A DNA stretch of 64,000 nt, from assembly GCA_022885665.1 (NCBI GenBank), contig JAGQDJ010000020.1:62001-126000 (forward strand). The letters are read 5' to 3'. Within the stretch, counting starts at the first letter, position 1. Each line of letters opens with the position of its first letter. The position numbers and the translations under genes are program-made. Below the pieces are notes generated by a model. The model was not told the origin of the DNA. It did not search any database and worked only from the letters and a program-made list of their open reading frames with translations. Below are positions 1 through 13,200 of this stretch, piece after piece. This DNA comes from Triops longicaudatus (Eukaryota; Arthropoda; Branchiopoda; Notostraca; Triopsidae).

Positions 1-3000
1 CCCGTAGCACCATTCGATCACTTATGTGTAGAGCGAATACTACGAGCGTATTCCACTCAATAAATCAATATTAAGTAAGTTCACAAAAGCACTTGGCGTA
101 AGAAGCATAAAAGTTAATTAGAGAAAATTAGCCACAAACTGCTTCACAGTCCTTGACGTCAAAATCGCGTCAAATAGCGAACAGTGAAAATTCACGCTCA
201 GCAGGATCAAAAACCGTACCCAGAAAAGAAATTGATCACAAAAAACATAACGCAAACATACGAAATTTAATTATTCAAAAATGAAGCAAAATTTATAAAA
301 CGAAGAAAACACAAGAAAATAAAAAAAATACATTTTTATAGAACCAGCTTAAAAAGATTACACAGCATGCTTCCAATCAGTTGCTAGATTGAATTGTCTT
401 ACGTTCAGGTTCTCGAATACAACAAAAACCTCGCTATAACGAAGCTTGCTTATAGTGCGTTGCAACAATTACCTGGGAAATGACGTGCCTTTCCACGTTT
501 CACTGCCTTACATTCCTGACAGATTCGATCTCTGGGGAAATGAATTTGTCCATAAACTAGCGGTGTTCCCTTTTTTCTGCTAGAGTGAAATCCGTTACAT
601 TACGATTGCGGGACTTGCAAGTCCACATTGGAAGACTAGGTGAGCTTGCTCGGCGCCCCTCCCTAGCCCAGTCTCGGTCCCACCGCCGCGACGAGTTCCC
701 CTGGTTACGCACACAAAAGAAGACTCGCCGGAGCTCCTGGTGGAGAACCGGGATCGTTTCTGCAGCTTGACCGGTGACCGCGACAGGGGAAGTCCTATAG
801 GTCTAAACCCACTTTCCGTTCTTTTAACAACGGTCTAATGTTTACTAAATAAAGCCCGCTCACTTCCCACCCCCCAGGCATAATGCTCGATCTTCTTTGC
901 GTGTGCATCCATACCGCTCAAGAAACCTTTGATCTTCCGTATTCTCGAGCCCTTTTCTATCCCCCAGAAGATGAGCCTTTCGGTGTGCGGCGACAAGGGC
1001 CTCTCTTCCCGGCTAGATCGTGTCCATTGGCCTATTGGCAATCAATACCCAGGGCCAGCTCCCCTCGGTTAGCTTTAGCCTGGGCTTGCAGCTCGGGCAT
1101 TTCGGCGTTTCCATGCAAAACCCACCCTCCTCCCTCTCGTGTTCTTCTAACTTGTGTGCCAGAGTTCCTTTTCCTCTCTGCCTTTAACTAACCAATTCCG
1201 TTTCCAACCCTCATTTTCGTTTTCCAAAACCCTTTTCCCCTTTTACAAAAATGGAAATTACGATCAATTACGTACACTATTCATGTAAGAACAGGAGTCG
1301 CTAAGGGCAATACCCTCTCAATCCACAGGCTTAATTTCCAAATGCTTCGATCTGGCACTCTTCACACCACCCCCGCATTGCGTTCAATATGGGCTTCTCA
1401 TTGTATTACAGTACAACGCTCCCGATAACGACTCGACGACACGAATTTGCAACGCAACGCTTATCGAACGCAAATAATTTTGTTTCCAATTATTCCAAAA
1501 GAGAACATCTGCACCAAACTGCCTTTCAAATTTTTCACATATAAAAATATACACATGTATACGTGTTTTACGTTATTTAATGAATTCCAGCTTAAAATGT
1601 TAACTGAAGCTCAAAACTGAAGTTAAAAATGCAAAAAAAGAATCTGTGCAGATTTCTGAATTAATAAAATCTGATTTTTACAGCTTCTTGTTCCAGCTGC
1701 AGTGTTCAAGGTTGCGTAAAGTTTTCAAGCCTCTTAGACGGCCATATTTTTATTGAATAACGGCGCTAGATTTTATGCTCGAAGAAAAGGGCCTTTCAAA
1801 GTTCAAGCTATAGGAATGGTGACAAGGAAGCATCTTCACTGTTGACCTGGTTCCGTGGCCTTTTGGGGGCCACGCCGGGGTGTGCCTGTTTAGAATACTC
1901 TAATACGCCTTTACCTGCCTTTTGGGCTCACCACACCTGGGAAAACATTTCAGCCCGCCTCCTCCTCCCCTCACCCAACCCAACCATCTTACCGTGACCA
2001 GAAAGAAACCTGAAAGCCCGCAATCTTTTTACCCCAGCCAGCTAGGTTAGCTGCGGGTTCTATTATGGAACTAGCGCCTTTTTCAGGTACGAACAAGCTA
2101 GAAGTGGTCACACTTCTCTAAGCTATCTTTCTTTATCTTTTTATTTCGAGATTTACTTAAAAAATAAAACACGAGTCCTTTTCGCCTTGAACTTTTCCGC
2201 TCACCTTCGCCAAAGTCCAAATTACTGTACCCAACTACCCCACACGCTGTAATCATCCATTTCCTTACCGTCCCACCATGACGTCAACAATGCAGCGCGA
2301 AGGACTAACCTTGCTAATTTTGAGTACTCTTTCTGTTCATTTACGCAAATCGGGATCTTGATCCGACCAGATCTAATCCGATCGGATCACTAATTTTCTC
2401 GATTCGGTATTTCTATGAAATTTTGAACTGGATCCTTAAGATTGTGAAGGTGCAGGGGGCATTTGACGTCACCAAAGTGTCGACACTTGGCTGATGAATT
2501 GTAAAAACGCGTCAAAAACGGAAATTTTCGTGTCATGGGGCTTGGGGGAGCTTGTTTCTCAAAATAAAAATGTACCGAATCTCGCAAGCCGAGCCAGAAT
2601 GGCACGGACGTCATTTCTTTTTATATTTATATGCAAGAGAGGGTAAGTTAGTAACACGGGCTAATAAATTGCCAGCTGGGAGTGACTGACATTGCAAGAC
2701 CTTGGGGGCCTTGTATATATGTGCATGTGTGTGTCGTCCTCGACAACATACACCGGGCCACGTTTTAATTTTGACACAACTCTGCCTTTGGAACGGTTTT
2801 GACAAGTTTGTCAGGGTAGCTTTATGACTGACAACTAGGTTACAGGAAACTCCATTGGTCAAAGTTCTCTTATCAAGATTACAGCGTCCTTTACGGTACT
2901 GCATCTATTTCCCAAGGTTTTCCGCTAACCGTAAATGCGTAGTAAGATGCTCTTCTCTTGTTCGGTTCCAATTCTCAAGGTTGAGACAGCCGATTTGAAA

Positions 3001-4025
3001 AACTCCCTAGCCCAAACTTGGCTTTGCTGGCGTTCGTGGGCGCAGCCTTAGACCCAGACAGCTCACTGGGCCGACAAGGTTCTTTTTTTTTTCTTTAGCT
3101 CTCTTCCTAAAAACCCCACGTCTGGCCCACGAGACCCTATTGCGACCCATCCTTGGTTTCGGAAATATTCGTGAAACGAGGGGGAAAGAGACCATTCCCT
3201 CCTTTTAGCCGTACCCCAAGGTAATCTGCCAAGCAGCAGGCAGACGCCCTGGCCAAAATCCATAAACATTACGATGGCGAGCCCTCGTACAGTCCACGCT
3301 CTAAGCTGCATCCTAAGGTCAAATCGAACATTCCTGGCTTCAGACTAGCCTACTGTGTAGCACTGTGCTGCACCTGAGGACAGCGTTGATCCCACACAAA
3401 CGCGGTTCGCACGGCAATGGCAGCCTTGCTTAACAATGAATACACTGTAAAAACCGTGCTTGCTTCTCGCAAAACGGGGTGTAGTTAGCTTCCTTTTTAG
3501 TCTGCGAACGCACGAATAGACGCGCTGATCCTGCTTCATGAGGTCGCAATTGAACATTCCTAGCGTTACGCTGTCCTTCAGCGCAGGGCTCGTGACGCTA
3601 ATCCCGTTTCCTCGGTTCGCTGTTCAGCTTTAGGTAACAATGAATGTTCACGCTTGCGAATAGTGATGTTCTCCGCCGTCCTGAATTCTGACGCGTGTAG
3701 TTAGACTATTCCTTTTAACTAGGTTCTCAGCTTATTCACCACGTTCGGTAGCCTTGTCCCTGAAAAATCGTGACTGCGGAAAAGCTTCACAGCTGAACTG
3801 TCGCTCATGTTCTGCGAGAGGTCAAAGAGTGCTTCCTTAGGGGGTCGTTAGCCTCATGAAGGGTGACGAGATTTCAAGAGCTCTTTTCTTTGCAGGCACG
3901 GGAGGGGGCGTCTCGACTAGACTCGTACTCAAGAATAACTACCCCCGAGTGCTTTGACAACGCACTGACCTACCCAAAAAGGGCCACGAACCAAAGCAAA
4001 GATAAAAAAAGGGCCAACAACTTAC
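1..4025. other. Midnolin intron or 3' flank, no gene seen
   Basis: No exon could be supported here on either strand. Midnolin exon 2 ends at 4026 with a good donor, so at least part of this stretch should be its second intron, and the later midnolin exons probably lie beyond position 1. Base composition is less AT-rich than the later intergenic DNA. Short open frames occur but none shows a recognisable family or consistent splice phase. A single short piece at 426-443 resembles the pogo-type terminal sequence described at 49566. Confidence 0.5.
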
Positions 4026-7000
4026 CAAAAGTCCAGTTTCGACTGACGGGAGTAAGGTAATTCGACTGCCATCTGCTACTCCATTTTCACGTAACGTTCC
4101 GTCCCGAAGTTGCCTGAAGAAATAATACAGCATTAGGTACAGTACTTTCCAAAAACAATGACCCCAACAAAGCTCCTATACCTAACGCCACGGCAGTTGC
4201 GCAAGTGCCCAAGTTTAGGAACGCTACTGTCCCGCAGCTTCACTTTTTTAACAGCGCCATGCCGTTAGCGTAGGATTCTTTGTTGTGGTCATTTTTTGGG
4301 AAAGTACTGTACACCAAGAAAGTAAGGTTCAGGGGCCATAAGTTGCCCACCGTCCCTGGGGAGCTAAACTTATCTGTGATTTTTAGGGATGAAGAGGGCA
4401 TACATATGGGTTTCATGGTCAAAGAATGTACGGGATTTCCGAACTCCCTTAGAATAAAACATAGTTTTAGAGCTCCCTTTTTTTCCCCAGCCCAGCCCTG
4501 GAATGCATGTCGGTGGCTCTTTCCCCCCTTTTACATGCTATTTCTAGCCGAACCACATGCTTGGTTTGGGCCGATTTTGGATACCTCAACGAGTACTACT
4601 TTTAAACTATCCACTTTGCTCATATGCTTACACTTTTTAGCAATTTAACAACAAAAACCCCTATCTTTGCTCCATTTAGGGCAATAGGCGATTTTTCGCG
4701 AACTACACGAGGTCTCGACTTTCGCGGGTCGGGACGTCATCATGCCTATTCTTATAACACGGCTGTTTCGACTTACGCGGGAAGTCCTATTTGCCCTATC
4801 TTCCGAACACTACAGCTACACTCGGTTTCTCTCGCTTTTCGCGTGCTGTGTCGTCACACTCCTCCCTTATCCCACGACGCATATTATGTCCAAAAAATCT
4901 CGAAAATACTTCCCTATTTCCCTACTTCCGACTAGAAAGCCAATCGCCACCAAATTTATTTCTCTACCCAAAGAATTAAACCTTAACACTCCCAAGTCTC
5001 GGCTTACGCGGGCTACTCCCCTTAGGAAAATTCCCTGGCTATTTATAGACGCATCAACGTCTGTTCATAGATCTCACTAGCGCAACTTGTTGCTTCCCTT
5101 CAGGTCGAGTTCAGGGTATACACTTCCATTTCCAAGCATCAGCCCTTAGTCCCTAGAGGTCAAATCCCCCCACCTTGTTTTAAATTTAGCATCCACCTAT
5201 AGTTTTTTCCAATAATTAGGGCAGGAATACGCGGAAGAATGGGCGTGTCTCGGCTTAAGGTGGCTAAAAGCTTGGACCTAAAGGGCTAAGTAGTGTATTC
5301 CAACGAGGATTGCATTGATCTTCTAGCTTTGCTAGGGCTCTTTGGAAGGGGGTTGTGTGGGCCACTCTACCGAGGGTTAGGAATTGCTAGGGCTGCCGGG
5401 TGCGCTGTGAACGGAACTCGGGGCCTTTCGCAGCGGCACTGGGTGAGGGGAACGGAAAAGGGGAATATTGTTGTCTGGGAGCGCACGGTCTCCGTGAAGG
5501 TTCGGTAGGTTTTACTGCAACTACTTAGGTAACGCTCAGTGTCCCTTCTCTTTCTCGATTCCGTTGCACTTCGGTCCTTTTATCCTGTCTTTCTCTCTCT
5601 CTCCATGCAAGGAATATGGCAGCAACTGCCCTGGGAAGATTGTAGTAAGAGTAAAAGGACCCTCCGAAAGGAAACCGGAGTGACAGACACGGCTAGGGGT
5701 GGAAAAACGGGAGAATGTAAGAACCCTCTTAAATGGACAAAATATTCAAATGTATGCCTCCCGTATATCTTGAGAGAAGTTATGGGGGACTGAGCCGTGT
5801 ACGTGTATCAGACGTCCACAGTTGAAACTACACGTACTTTCCCGTATTAGTAAATCATGCGCGTTCGACCTTGCAGCGCGAACCCTGTGGCTAGGCCCGA
5901 GCACGGGGTTTCTTGAAAACGTTTCGCTCTGAAGGAAGAGAAGTGGCACAGAAACCGTGTTCACGCACTGAGATGTACAGTACTTTCCATAAAAAATGAC
6001 CACAACAATGTTAACAGTTGATGTCAAGCTCTCTCGAACCTTTATGACCCATAGATATTTTTAAATATTAATAATAATTATTATTTCACTGCGCTGACAT
6101 TGAAAGCTTAAATTAAGCTTTTCGTTCTTGGACCAACAATGGAAATACTGCGTAAACCTTGCCATCTTTGGATCGGTAATGACGACAGGATCAATCAACA
6201 CGATCGTTCTTGCTACTTTTTGTTGTACCAATGGTTGCTAACCTATTCCATTACATTTTAAATTAAATCTCTCCGATATATGAATTGAATCTTTAGTTAA
6301 AAAGTACAACAGCAAGTAGTCATGAAAAGAATATAAATATCTACGAGCGTAAAATTGATCCTAATTCAGGAATCACTCATGAGTCAATAGAGTAGCTAAT
6401 CGAACTGAATCGATTTTTCCCCATAAGACTAATCCGATCCCGTCCTTCCTGCATAATCTACCAATAAGTAACTTTTGTAATTCTGGTTAACCCAAGCGTA
6501 CATTCACTAGGTTAGTTTAGATGAAGTTACATTGCGCTCAATTAGTTTACTTACGTTAAATTAAATACGTTAGGTCAGTTAGTTACGTGTAACAGGTTCA
6601 TGCTAGACTCAATTGAATTTTTAGCTCTCTATGGTTTGCGATGTACAAACCAAAGGATTTGTAGGCGAAAAACTACCGGTCGTTTTCTATGCAGAGTCCT
6701 GTCCCTCAAATACAAAGACCCTACGGGCTGCATATCTGGGTTTTAGTTGAATATGCAACGACAGGAAGAGAAGCCACTGAGGAAACAGCCTATAGCTACG
6801 GTTCACGGACGATGAAACCTGTCGAGCAGCGCTGGGATCCGTGTCAAGCTAACTGTACTCCAAAACGCAGCCAAGCCTACACCCTTCGATAAGTCCAATA
6901 ATAAACTGTCGAAATTTACCTAAATTTACCTTAAATAAAGGCATATTTTCCTTTTGAGAACACTGGGTGCCTGGGCCGAGTCAAGAAAAATGAAAGTCAC

Positions 7001-8295
7001 TTCAAGTTAAGTTTGAAAAAATCTGAAGTTGAGTCACTTTTAGGCCATTCTTAAACTTTCAAAATTCAAATCATTTTTAAGATCTTTGGGTTGAAGTCAC
7101 TTTCATTTCTAGTTAAACTGAACTTCGTTCAAGTTAAACTGAACTCGAAATGAATTCAACTCTAATTAAGTAAAATAAGTCACGTGAAAGTTACAGTGCG
7201 TCTCCGAGGTGTGAACGGTCTTAGTTTTGCATAATAGTATGAATTATGCAGTTATACTTTTTGTAACCATTTTATCAAAGATCAGCTTGTTCTATGTCAA
7301 TTCTTATAAAGTCGTCCGCTTTTAAATTTAATTCGGTAATTTTAGCAACAGATGTGAAACAGAACGGAAAATGAATCTAAACAATGAAAAAAAATATTCG
7401 AGTAATTGAATTGATTTTGCCCAGCTCTGCTGAGTGGAATTTGACAACTGCACCAGGATGATCCCAGTTCTGCCGCCATGGAAGACTTAAGACAACCCTC
7501 AGAGCAAAAAGGTGCTCAACTTCTCAAAAAATTGCCATAAATCATGGCGCCCGAAACAAGCTGATGGACGTTAATTTATCCCTCTTTTTCGCAACAATGA
7601 ATTTTTCATTCTTGGGACGAAGCATGGAAGACGGGCAGGCTGCAGCAGAATGTAGGCTAGACTGTTCTAGGCTGAAGCTGCACGAGTCCATTTACGGTAC
7701 TGGTTTCGCTAAAGGGTAGCGCATGACCGTAGACGAGAAACGGCGAACCGTGTTAAATAGGTCAGGCTACGCGTTTACAGGGGTTTCTAGGTGCTACTAG
7801 CGCTTTGACACACTGGTACGTGGCAACAGACGGATTGTTGTTTTTTTATTACCTATCCCTAAAAAGAAGGCATATCCGTTCTTTGGGCACTTTGAGTCGT
7901 TTGGAGATGCATTTTTTTAGATGTTCTATGCAATCACTTTTGGTCACTTGCAGCTCAAACTGGCCCCCAGTGGTGGGTGCAATGGTAAGCGTCACCATGT
8001 TATCCAGGGATGCGGGTAGGCCTGTGTTCGTGGCGGGAGAGGTGGTGGCGGTGGACGTGGCTCGGTCGCGTTGCGGGCTGGCTGCACACGAACAGGTCGT
8101 CACCGAGGAACAAGGGGCCAAGTTAGCGTGGGTCGGGGTGGTCGGGACCGCACTGGCCGTGTTAGAAACGCACTGTGGGCGACTATTGCAATTCGGGCTG
8201 TTTACAGACCCGTCACTTGCGCTGGCAGTAGCATTGTTGGCAGTAGCAGGGTTAGCTTGCTCCAAATCGGCATTCACACTTTCACTTGTCTTCAT
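4026..8295 (-). CDS. MIDN: Midnolin, 5' portion (two exons)
   Basis: Exons on the minus strand are 8295-7853 and 4113-4026. The first ends with AG before a gtaata donor and the second begins after ttcttcag, so phase is kept. The first exon encodes about 100 residues rich in Ser, Thr, Ala and Asn, then the start of a ubiquitin-like domain. The motif RLKVPKER and, across the intron, LRDGTLRENGVADGSRITLL match the midnolin ubiquitin-like fold as I know it from vertebrates. In that family midnolin is a nuclear protein that delivers substrates to the proteasome without ubiquitination. The start is the ATG at 8295. Exon 2 ends in phase 0 after VETGLL; the remaining exons, including the Catch region, were not found and must lie beyond the left edge. 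Intron 1 is 3.7 kb, much longer than most introns in this window. The general ubiquilin family was considered, but the sequence fits midnolin better. Confidence 0.88.
4140..4309. mobile_element. Tc1/mariner-like MITE in midnolin intron 1
   Basis: This 170-bp element has terminal inverted repeats of about 33 bp. The left end starts CAGTACTTTCC and continues with an imperfect match to the reverse complement of the right end, which closes with GGAAAGTACTG. Both ends are flanked by TA (4138-4139 and 4310-4311), as expected for Tc1/mariner insertion. It has no coding capacity, so it is a non-autonomous element. A third copy of the same terminus occurs at 5978. Confidence 0.75.
4711..5263 (+). repeat. 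Dispersed 17-bp motif, four copies
   Basis: A motif close to GTYTCGRCTTWCGCGGG appears near 4711, 4765, 4996 and 5247, always on the plus strand and irregularly spaced. It resembles ends of DNA transposons in style, but no paired inverted copy or target duplication was seen, so its origin is unknown. Confidence 0.35.
5978..6010 (+). repeat. Solo terminus of the Tc1/mariner-like MITE
   Basis: The sequence from CAGTACTTTCC onward matches the ends of the element at 4140-4309 with few differences over about 33 bp and is preceded by TA. No opposite end was found nearby, so this looks like a truncated or decayed copy. Confidence 0.6.
6966..7429. mobile_element. hAT-type MITE, degenerate copy
   Basis: The right end closes with TTTTGCCCAGCTCTG and the left end reads CTGGGCCGAGTCAAG, an imperfect inverted version. 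The same ends bound the clearer copy at 31541-31640. The inside is rich in short AAGTCA and TTCAAGTT repeats. No convincing 8-bp target duplication remains. No coding sequence was seen. Confidence 0.5.
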
Positions 8296-10205
8296 CGTAA
8301 AGCTGTAATCCCTCCCTAAGCCAGGGATAAACTAGCTTCTTAAGAACGGGAGCAACAACGAAATCTTGCTTGAGCGCAACAATGAACTCAGGGCGCTGCA
8401 GAAAATCCTACTTATTTTGGTGCAAGCCAGGGCTCTTTTGTCTCGACACGATGAGCTGAGAGACAAAACAGGTTCAAACGGGTAGTTAAGGGGGAAACCA
8501 AAAGCACCGGACTGCAATCACAACCCTCTCACCGTCACGTCTCTCGGTAGACTGTGGAGTCCTTGCGCTAGGCACATGCGGAGCAGCGACCGGGGGCGAA
8601 GCCTCACTGTCGCCCGCTGCTATTGCGCCAGCCCAGCCGCGCACGTCCCTTTGCACGGGTGTAGCGAGGGGGAAAAGCCACGCCTCGGCTTTGAATGACC
8701 TAGAGACGGCAATACTGTTTCCCCGGCTCGACGTCAGACCGTGGGTAAAGTACGAAGGAAGGGAAGGTTGCTTTCATATGACTGAAAGAAAAAAAGGAGG
8801 GGGGCGTCAAAGGGCAAAAGGTTACTGGCTAGACGGGAGAGATCCCCCCATGAAAGTTTATCCTTTCTTACCCCCTATATGAAATGCTCCAGCATGTTGG
8901 AAAGTGGTTAGAAATAATGCAAGCAAATGAGAATGGCGCGATGTTGTTGTTTTCATTCTTGCAGCACTGTTGCGTGAGCGCGAATTTTTTACGTTGCCCC
9001 TTACGTAAAGGAACAAATTGTAGGGGAAAACATGAAAGAATGCATTGTTCAATTTCCGGAATTTTAGATGAGGACAGGAAAAGAGAGTTGAATATTTGAG
9101 CTGTACCTAAGAGAGGATATGGACGACAATTTCTCCTTGGAAATGACAAGGTGTCTTGTTTAGTCAAACTGACAGAATTTCACGGAGAAATCGAGCTGAA
9201 AGACTACATACATATATTAGCCTTGGAGTTGACCTTCCCTATCCGAACGACACAAACAGGGGTAAAAGCTTGGTTTGCTGCTGCTGCAGTCTGAAAGTCC
9301 AGGCCATGGGGGATTGCCCTAGTAGCCTTCAACTAATTTCCTGGGCTTTCGTGTGGCTTTCTACGCTTCGTGCCATGCGGCAGCGAACGCGACCGTTCAA
9401 GTCAAAATCCAACTCCCCCCGTCGTCTCTTGGAAACAGAAAAAAAAAGGTTCTTTGTTCGCTGGCCATTTTCCTTTCTTTTTTCCCGTTTTGCTCTTATT
9501 GCTTCCCTTGTCTTGTTAAAGCACGAAGGCCGAAGTTAGTGATTTGATAACAAGGGAGTTTGTCCGCGGAGGATGTTACGTCTATGGCGTGTGTGGTTAT
9601 GACGCGTGTAGTGACGCAAGCAAAACTCCGGGAAGGCTTTGGGAGACGTTAAAAGGAAAGTTTAGAAACCTCTTCTTTCCCCCAATCATTGCTACACAGT
9701 CGCGAGAAATCTCGTTATCGCTGATTGTGAAAGCTCATGCCAAAAGGACCTTTTTTATTTACAATCAGCGTGAGCATTTGCTCTTTACATTGCCGAAGGA
9801 CTTTTAGTCCGACTAGTTTTGAAATTAGACTAAGGATTGCACCAAACTGTCATTGCGTGCAAATTATTTGTAACAGGTTGTCATTGTGAATGTTGACGCA
9901 AGTTTAGAATATTGACAACCAGGACTCAAGCAAACTTCTCAACATCGTGAGAGAATGTATTTTTGCGAACAAATACTGTTTTATTTACGTAAATCCTCTT
10001 CACGAAAACTGTCTCAACGTAACAAAGAAACTTCAATGAACTTAGCCAGCTGTTTTCGAAATAAAAAGATGTATGTATGTGCCAAATACTAAATGCACCA
10101 TGATTGTACCGTGTCATTTTCCATTACATTTAGGAATAATCATCGTAAATATATTTATATCCGATATTTGACGGGGTGAGCTACGTTCAGGAACAGTTCC
10201 GGGGT
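8296..10205. other. Midnolin promoter side and ABCD3 3' flank
   Basis: No gene was supported here. The first 400 bp (about 8300-8690) are GC-richer than their surroundings and lie directly upstream of the midnolin start, so they probably hold its promoter and 5' leader (inference). From 8.7 to 10.2 kb there are only short open frames with no recognisable family. Confidence 0.4.
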
Positions 10206-13200
10206 TTACGAGCCGAATTCGATCGTGTCGGGGTCAATTTTCTTAAAATCGTACTGGCCGCGCCCGTCCATTTGCAGGTAGTACTACAGAAACGAATTTC
10301 TTATTGCTATTTCAAAAGGTTAAGATTTACTTCGTGGTGTTTCCACAGCGACCGTCGGTGACTAACAGTAAAGAGTGTAATACCGACTTCTCGGCAATAT
10401 TGGTACATCTGACCTTCGACGTCCACGCTCACTGCGGAGGTGCATTCGTCCAAAATGGCAAACTGCGGCTTATGATAGAACAACCGGGCCATCTAATCCA
10501 AGCCTGTTATAAGTCCTTCTTTTCAGTAGCCAAATCGTTTAATCTTACAGCAATGCGTTGCTTTTCACCACCACTCAAAACGTCCATCCAATCCGCCACC
10601 GCATCCCAGCCTCCTTCGCGCTGAGAAATGTACGTTAGCTGGACCAGGGACAACAACCGATCCAAATCAGCGTCCTGGTGACCTTTCTTGACCATTTCGG
10701 CATGGGAATCCGGGTAAATCACTTGATCTCGGAGCGTACCCAATGTCATATACGGTCTTTGGGGAATGTAGAAAAGTTTCCCTAAGCCAGGTTTGGTCAA
10801 CGTGCCCCCGAAGATCGGCCACAACTTTCCAAACGACAGAAAGATTAGCTTTAAATCATTTATACAGTATTTAGTTACTTAAACTAGACCGTAATTTTTA
10901 TTTATCTTGGCGTAATTTCTTTTTCTTTTTTTATTATTCTTATATTTTCTTAATTTTTTATTATTTATTTTCTTTCTTTATTAATTTTTTCTTTCAATTT
11001 GCGCCATTTTTTTTTTATTTATTATTGTTAAGTTACCTCGCCCAGGACTCTAAATAGGGACGATTTGCCGCAACCGTTGGGTCCACAAACGAGGACATTC
11101 ATTCCGGATTCCACGTGGAACGACAGGCTTTCAATCAGTACGTCCCCATTCGGCGTCACCAGGGGAACTTGGTCGAATTTAATGACGTTGTCTTGCGTAA
11201 TGATGCGCCCAGCACCGGGGATTAGCGCGATCGGGGACGAAGCTGCTGTCACAACCTGATCCAAGCTCTGCTGCTGGCCTTGGAGCATGGTGCGCTCATA
11301 GCGACCTTCCTGCAACTCTTTCAAAACCTGCAGGCAAAGATCCGGTCTTTTTATGTCGCACGAAGACCACAAAAAAAGACGACTCGGCAGCAAATTGCGA
11401 AAAAAGAATGGCCATCTCACCTTAAGAAGTTCAGTAACACGAGCAGTAAAACCGGCTAAACGAGTCAACTCCCGACCAGCTAACACTACGCGACCAATGG
11501 CCTCTGCCAGCTTCACCAACATACGTCCACTTTTGTAATAATCCTTTTTTTTGGGGGGGAAATAAAATACAAATAAATAAATAAAAAAGTTTTACGCTTG
11601 AACAAGTCGCATTGCCATAAAAGAAGCAATTAGTTTTTACTTCTAAACGCTGCGTTTGGGTAGCTTTAGACAAATGATGCACGTTGCTGAAGAACGGCCG
11701 ACTCACGACCATGTAACCCACCACGGTGGCTAAATACTTGGCAATAATATTGTCCATAAAACCCATAGCGAACCGGAATTCCAAAAAGCTGCGCAGGTGA
11801 TTGACCTATATAACAAAAAAGATATGACAAATACTTGAAACAAATAACACTAATACTATAAAAAGTCTAACACTAAACAAATTCAGCAAAAAAGTAATTT
11901 CTTTCATAAACCTTTAAATCTCTCGTATTATGAATACTACACTAAAACAGACAACAAATGAGAAAACTCACAATAAAAAGTCTCTCAATTAGAGCATACC
12001 CTCTTATTACAGTATTGAACACCATGGTTAAATTATTTAAAGTTTATATTTAATATATTAGATCTTCAGTAGCATAATATATTTGATTTCTTTTATTTCG
12101 AAGCCACCGTTGTGACAGCTTATTATTTGTTTTATTCTATATCGAATTCAAACCCTACTTAGTTGTGAATTTTGTAATTTTCAGTGAATTATTCTAGTAC
12201 AATTGTATTTATTTTCTTATTAATTATTTTTGTAAAAAAAAAAAAGGCCGCGAATGGAATAAGGATGAAATGCGCAGTGAGTTAGGGGAAAAGTTGTACA
12301 GCTCACCAATTTCCTGAAAGCAGTCAATACGGTTATCTTTTCCCGTTTGTTCCCCTGGTAAAACGCCACTTCTTCGGCGTTGGTGATAAGTCGCGAGTTG
12401 ACGTAACGGAATTCCCCTTCCAATTTTTGCTCCGTGACGGTCATGCGACTAACAGGACGACGTAATCGGGTCAAGACCATGCCACAAACCAACAAATACA
12501 ACATCATGATCCCCGGGCCCTGTGTGAGAAATTTCCACGAAAAAAACTGTTTGACTTGGGTGAAGCAAGAAAGCTTTTTTATCTACTTTTTAACGATAAT
12601 TTCTACTTCATCAATACTTTTTATCTTTCTGTTTTTTTATATTTAAAGAAAAAAACATTCTTTTATTTACAACAACAATTATTTCTAATAATAATTTTCT
12701 TTACTTTTTTAAGAAAATATTTCTTTTCATTTTATATATAGAAATATTAAGAATTAAAATAAGAAGACAATATTTTTCTTTTTTTTATTAAAGAAAAGAA
12801 ATATTATCCTTATATTTGTTTCTCCTTCCTTATTTTTTTTTTTTTTTTATTCTGAAACCGTCGTAGGCTTATTTATTATAAATATATTTTTTTTTGAATA
12901 ATTTCACCTGTCCTCCAATGGCCACTGTCAAGCGTTGGACATAAATAGCAATGTCCAGCAAAGGTTTGCTCAAATTGGAATACAGTTCTGTCAAACTGGT
13001 GCAAAACCGTTCCACATCGGTGGTTAAGAGCTGATCAGGGTTTGAAATGCGAGTATCGAGATTACTCATCTTGTAGTAGGTAAATCCTCTACAAATGTAG
13101 GCAGTTTGATAAAAAAAATCGACATAAATTGAATTTATGGGATTTTACTTGAGATACTCTTCGTATAAATGGTGTGTTAAACGCGTCCGGAAGCGAAGTT

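Noticed and set aside
7805..8308. Long plus-strand open frame of 167 codons
   Set aside because: It is the antisense of midnolin exon 1; the minus strand has the conserved ubiquitin-like domain.
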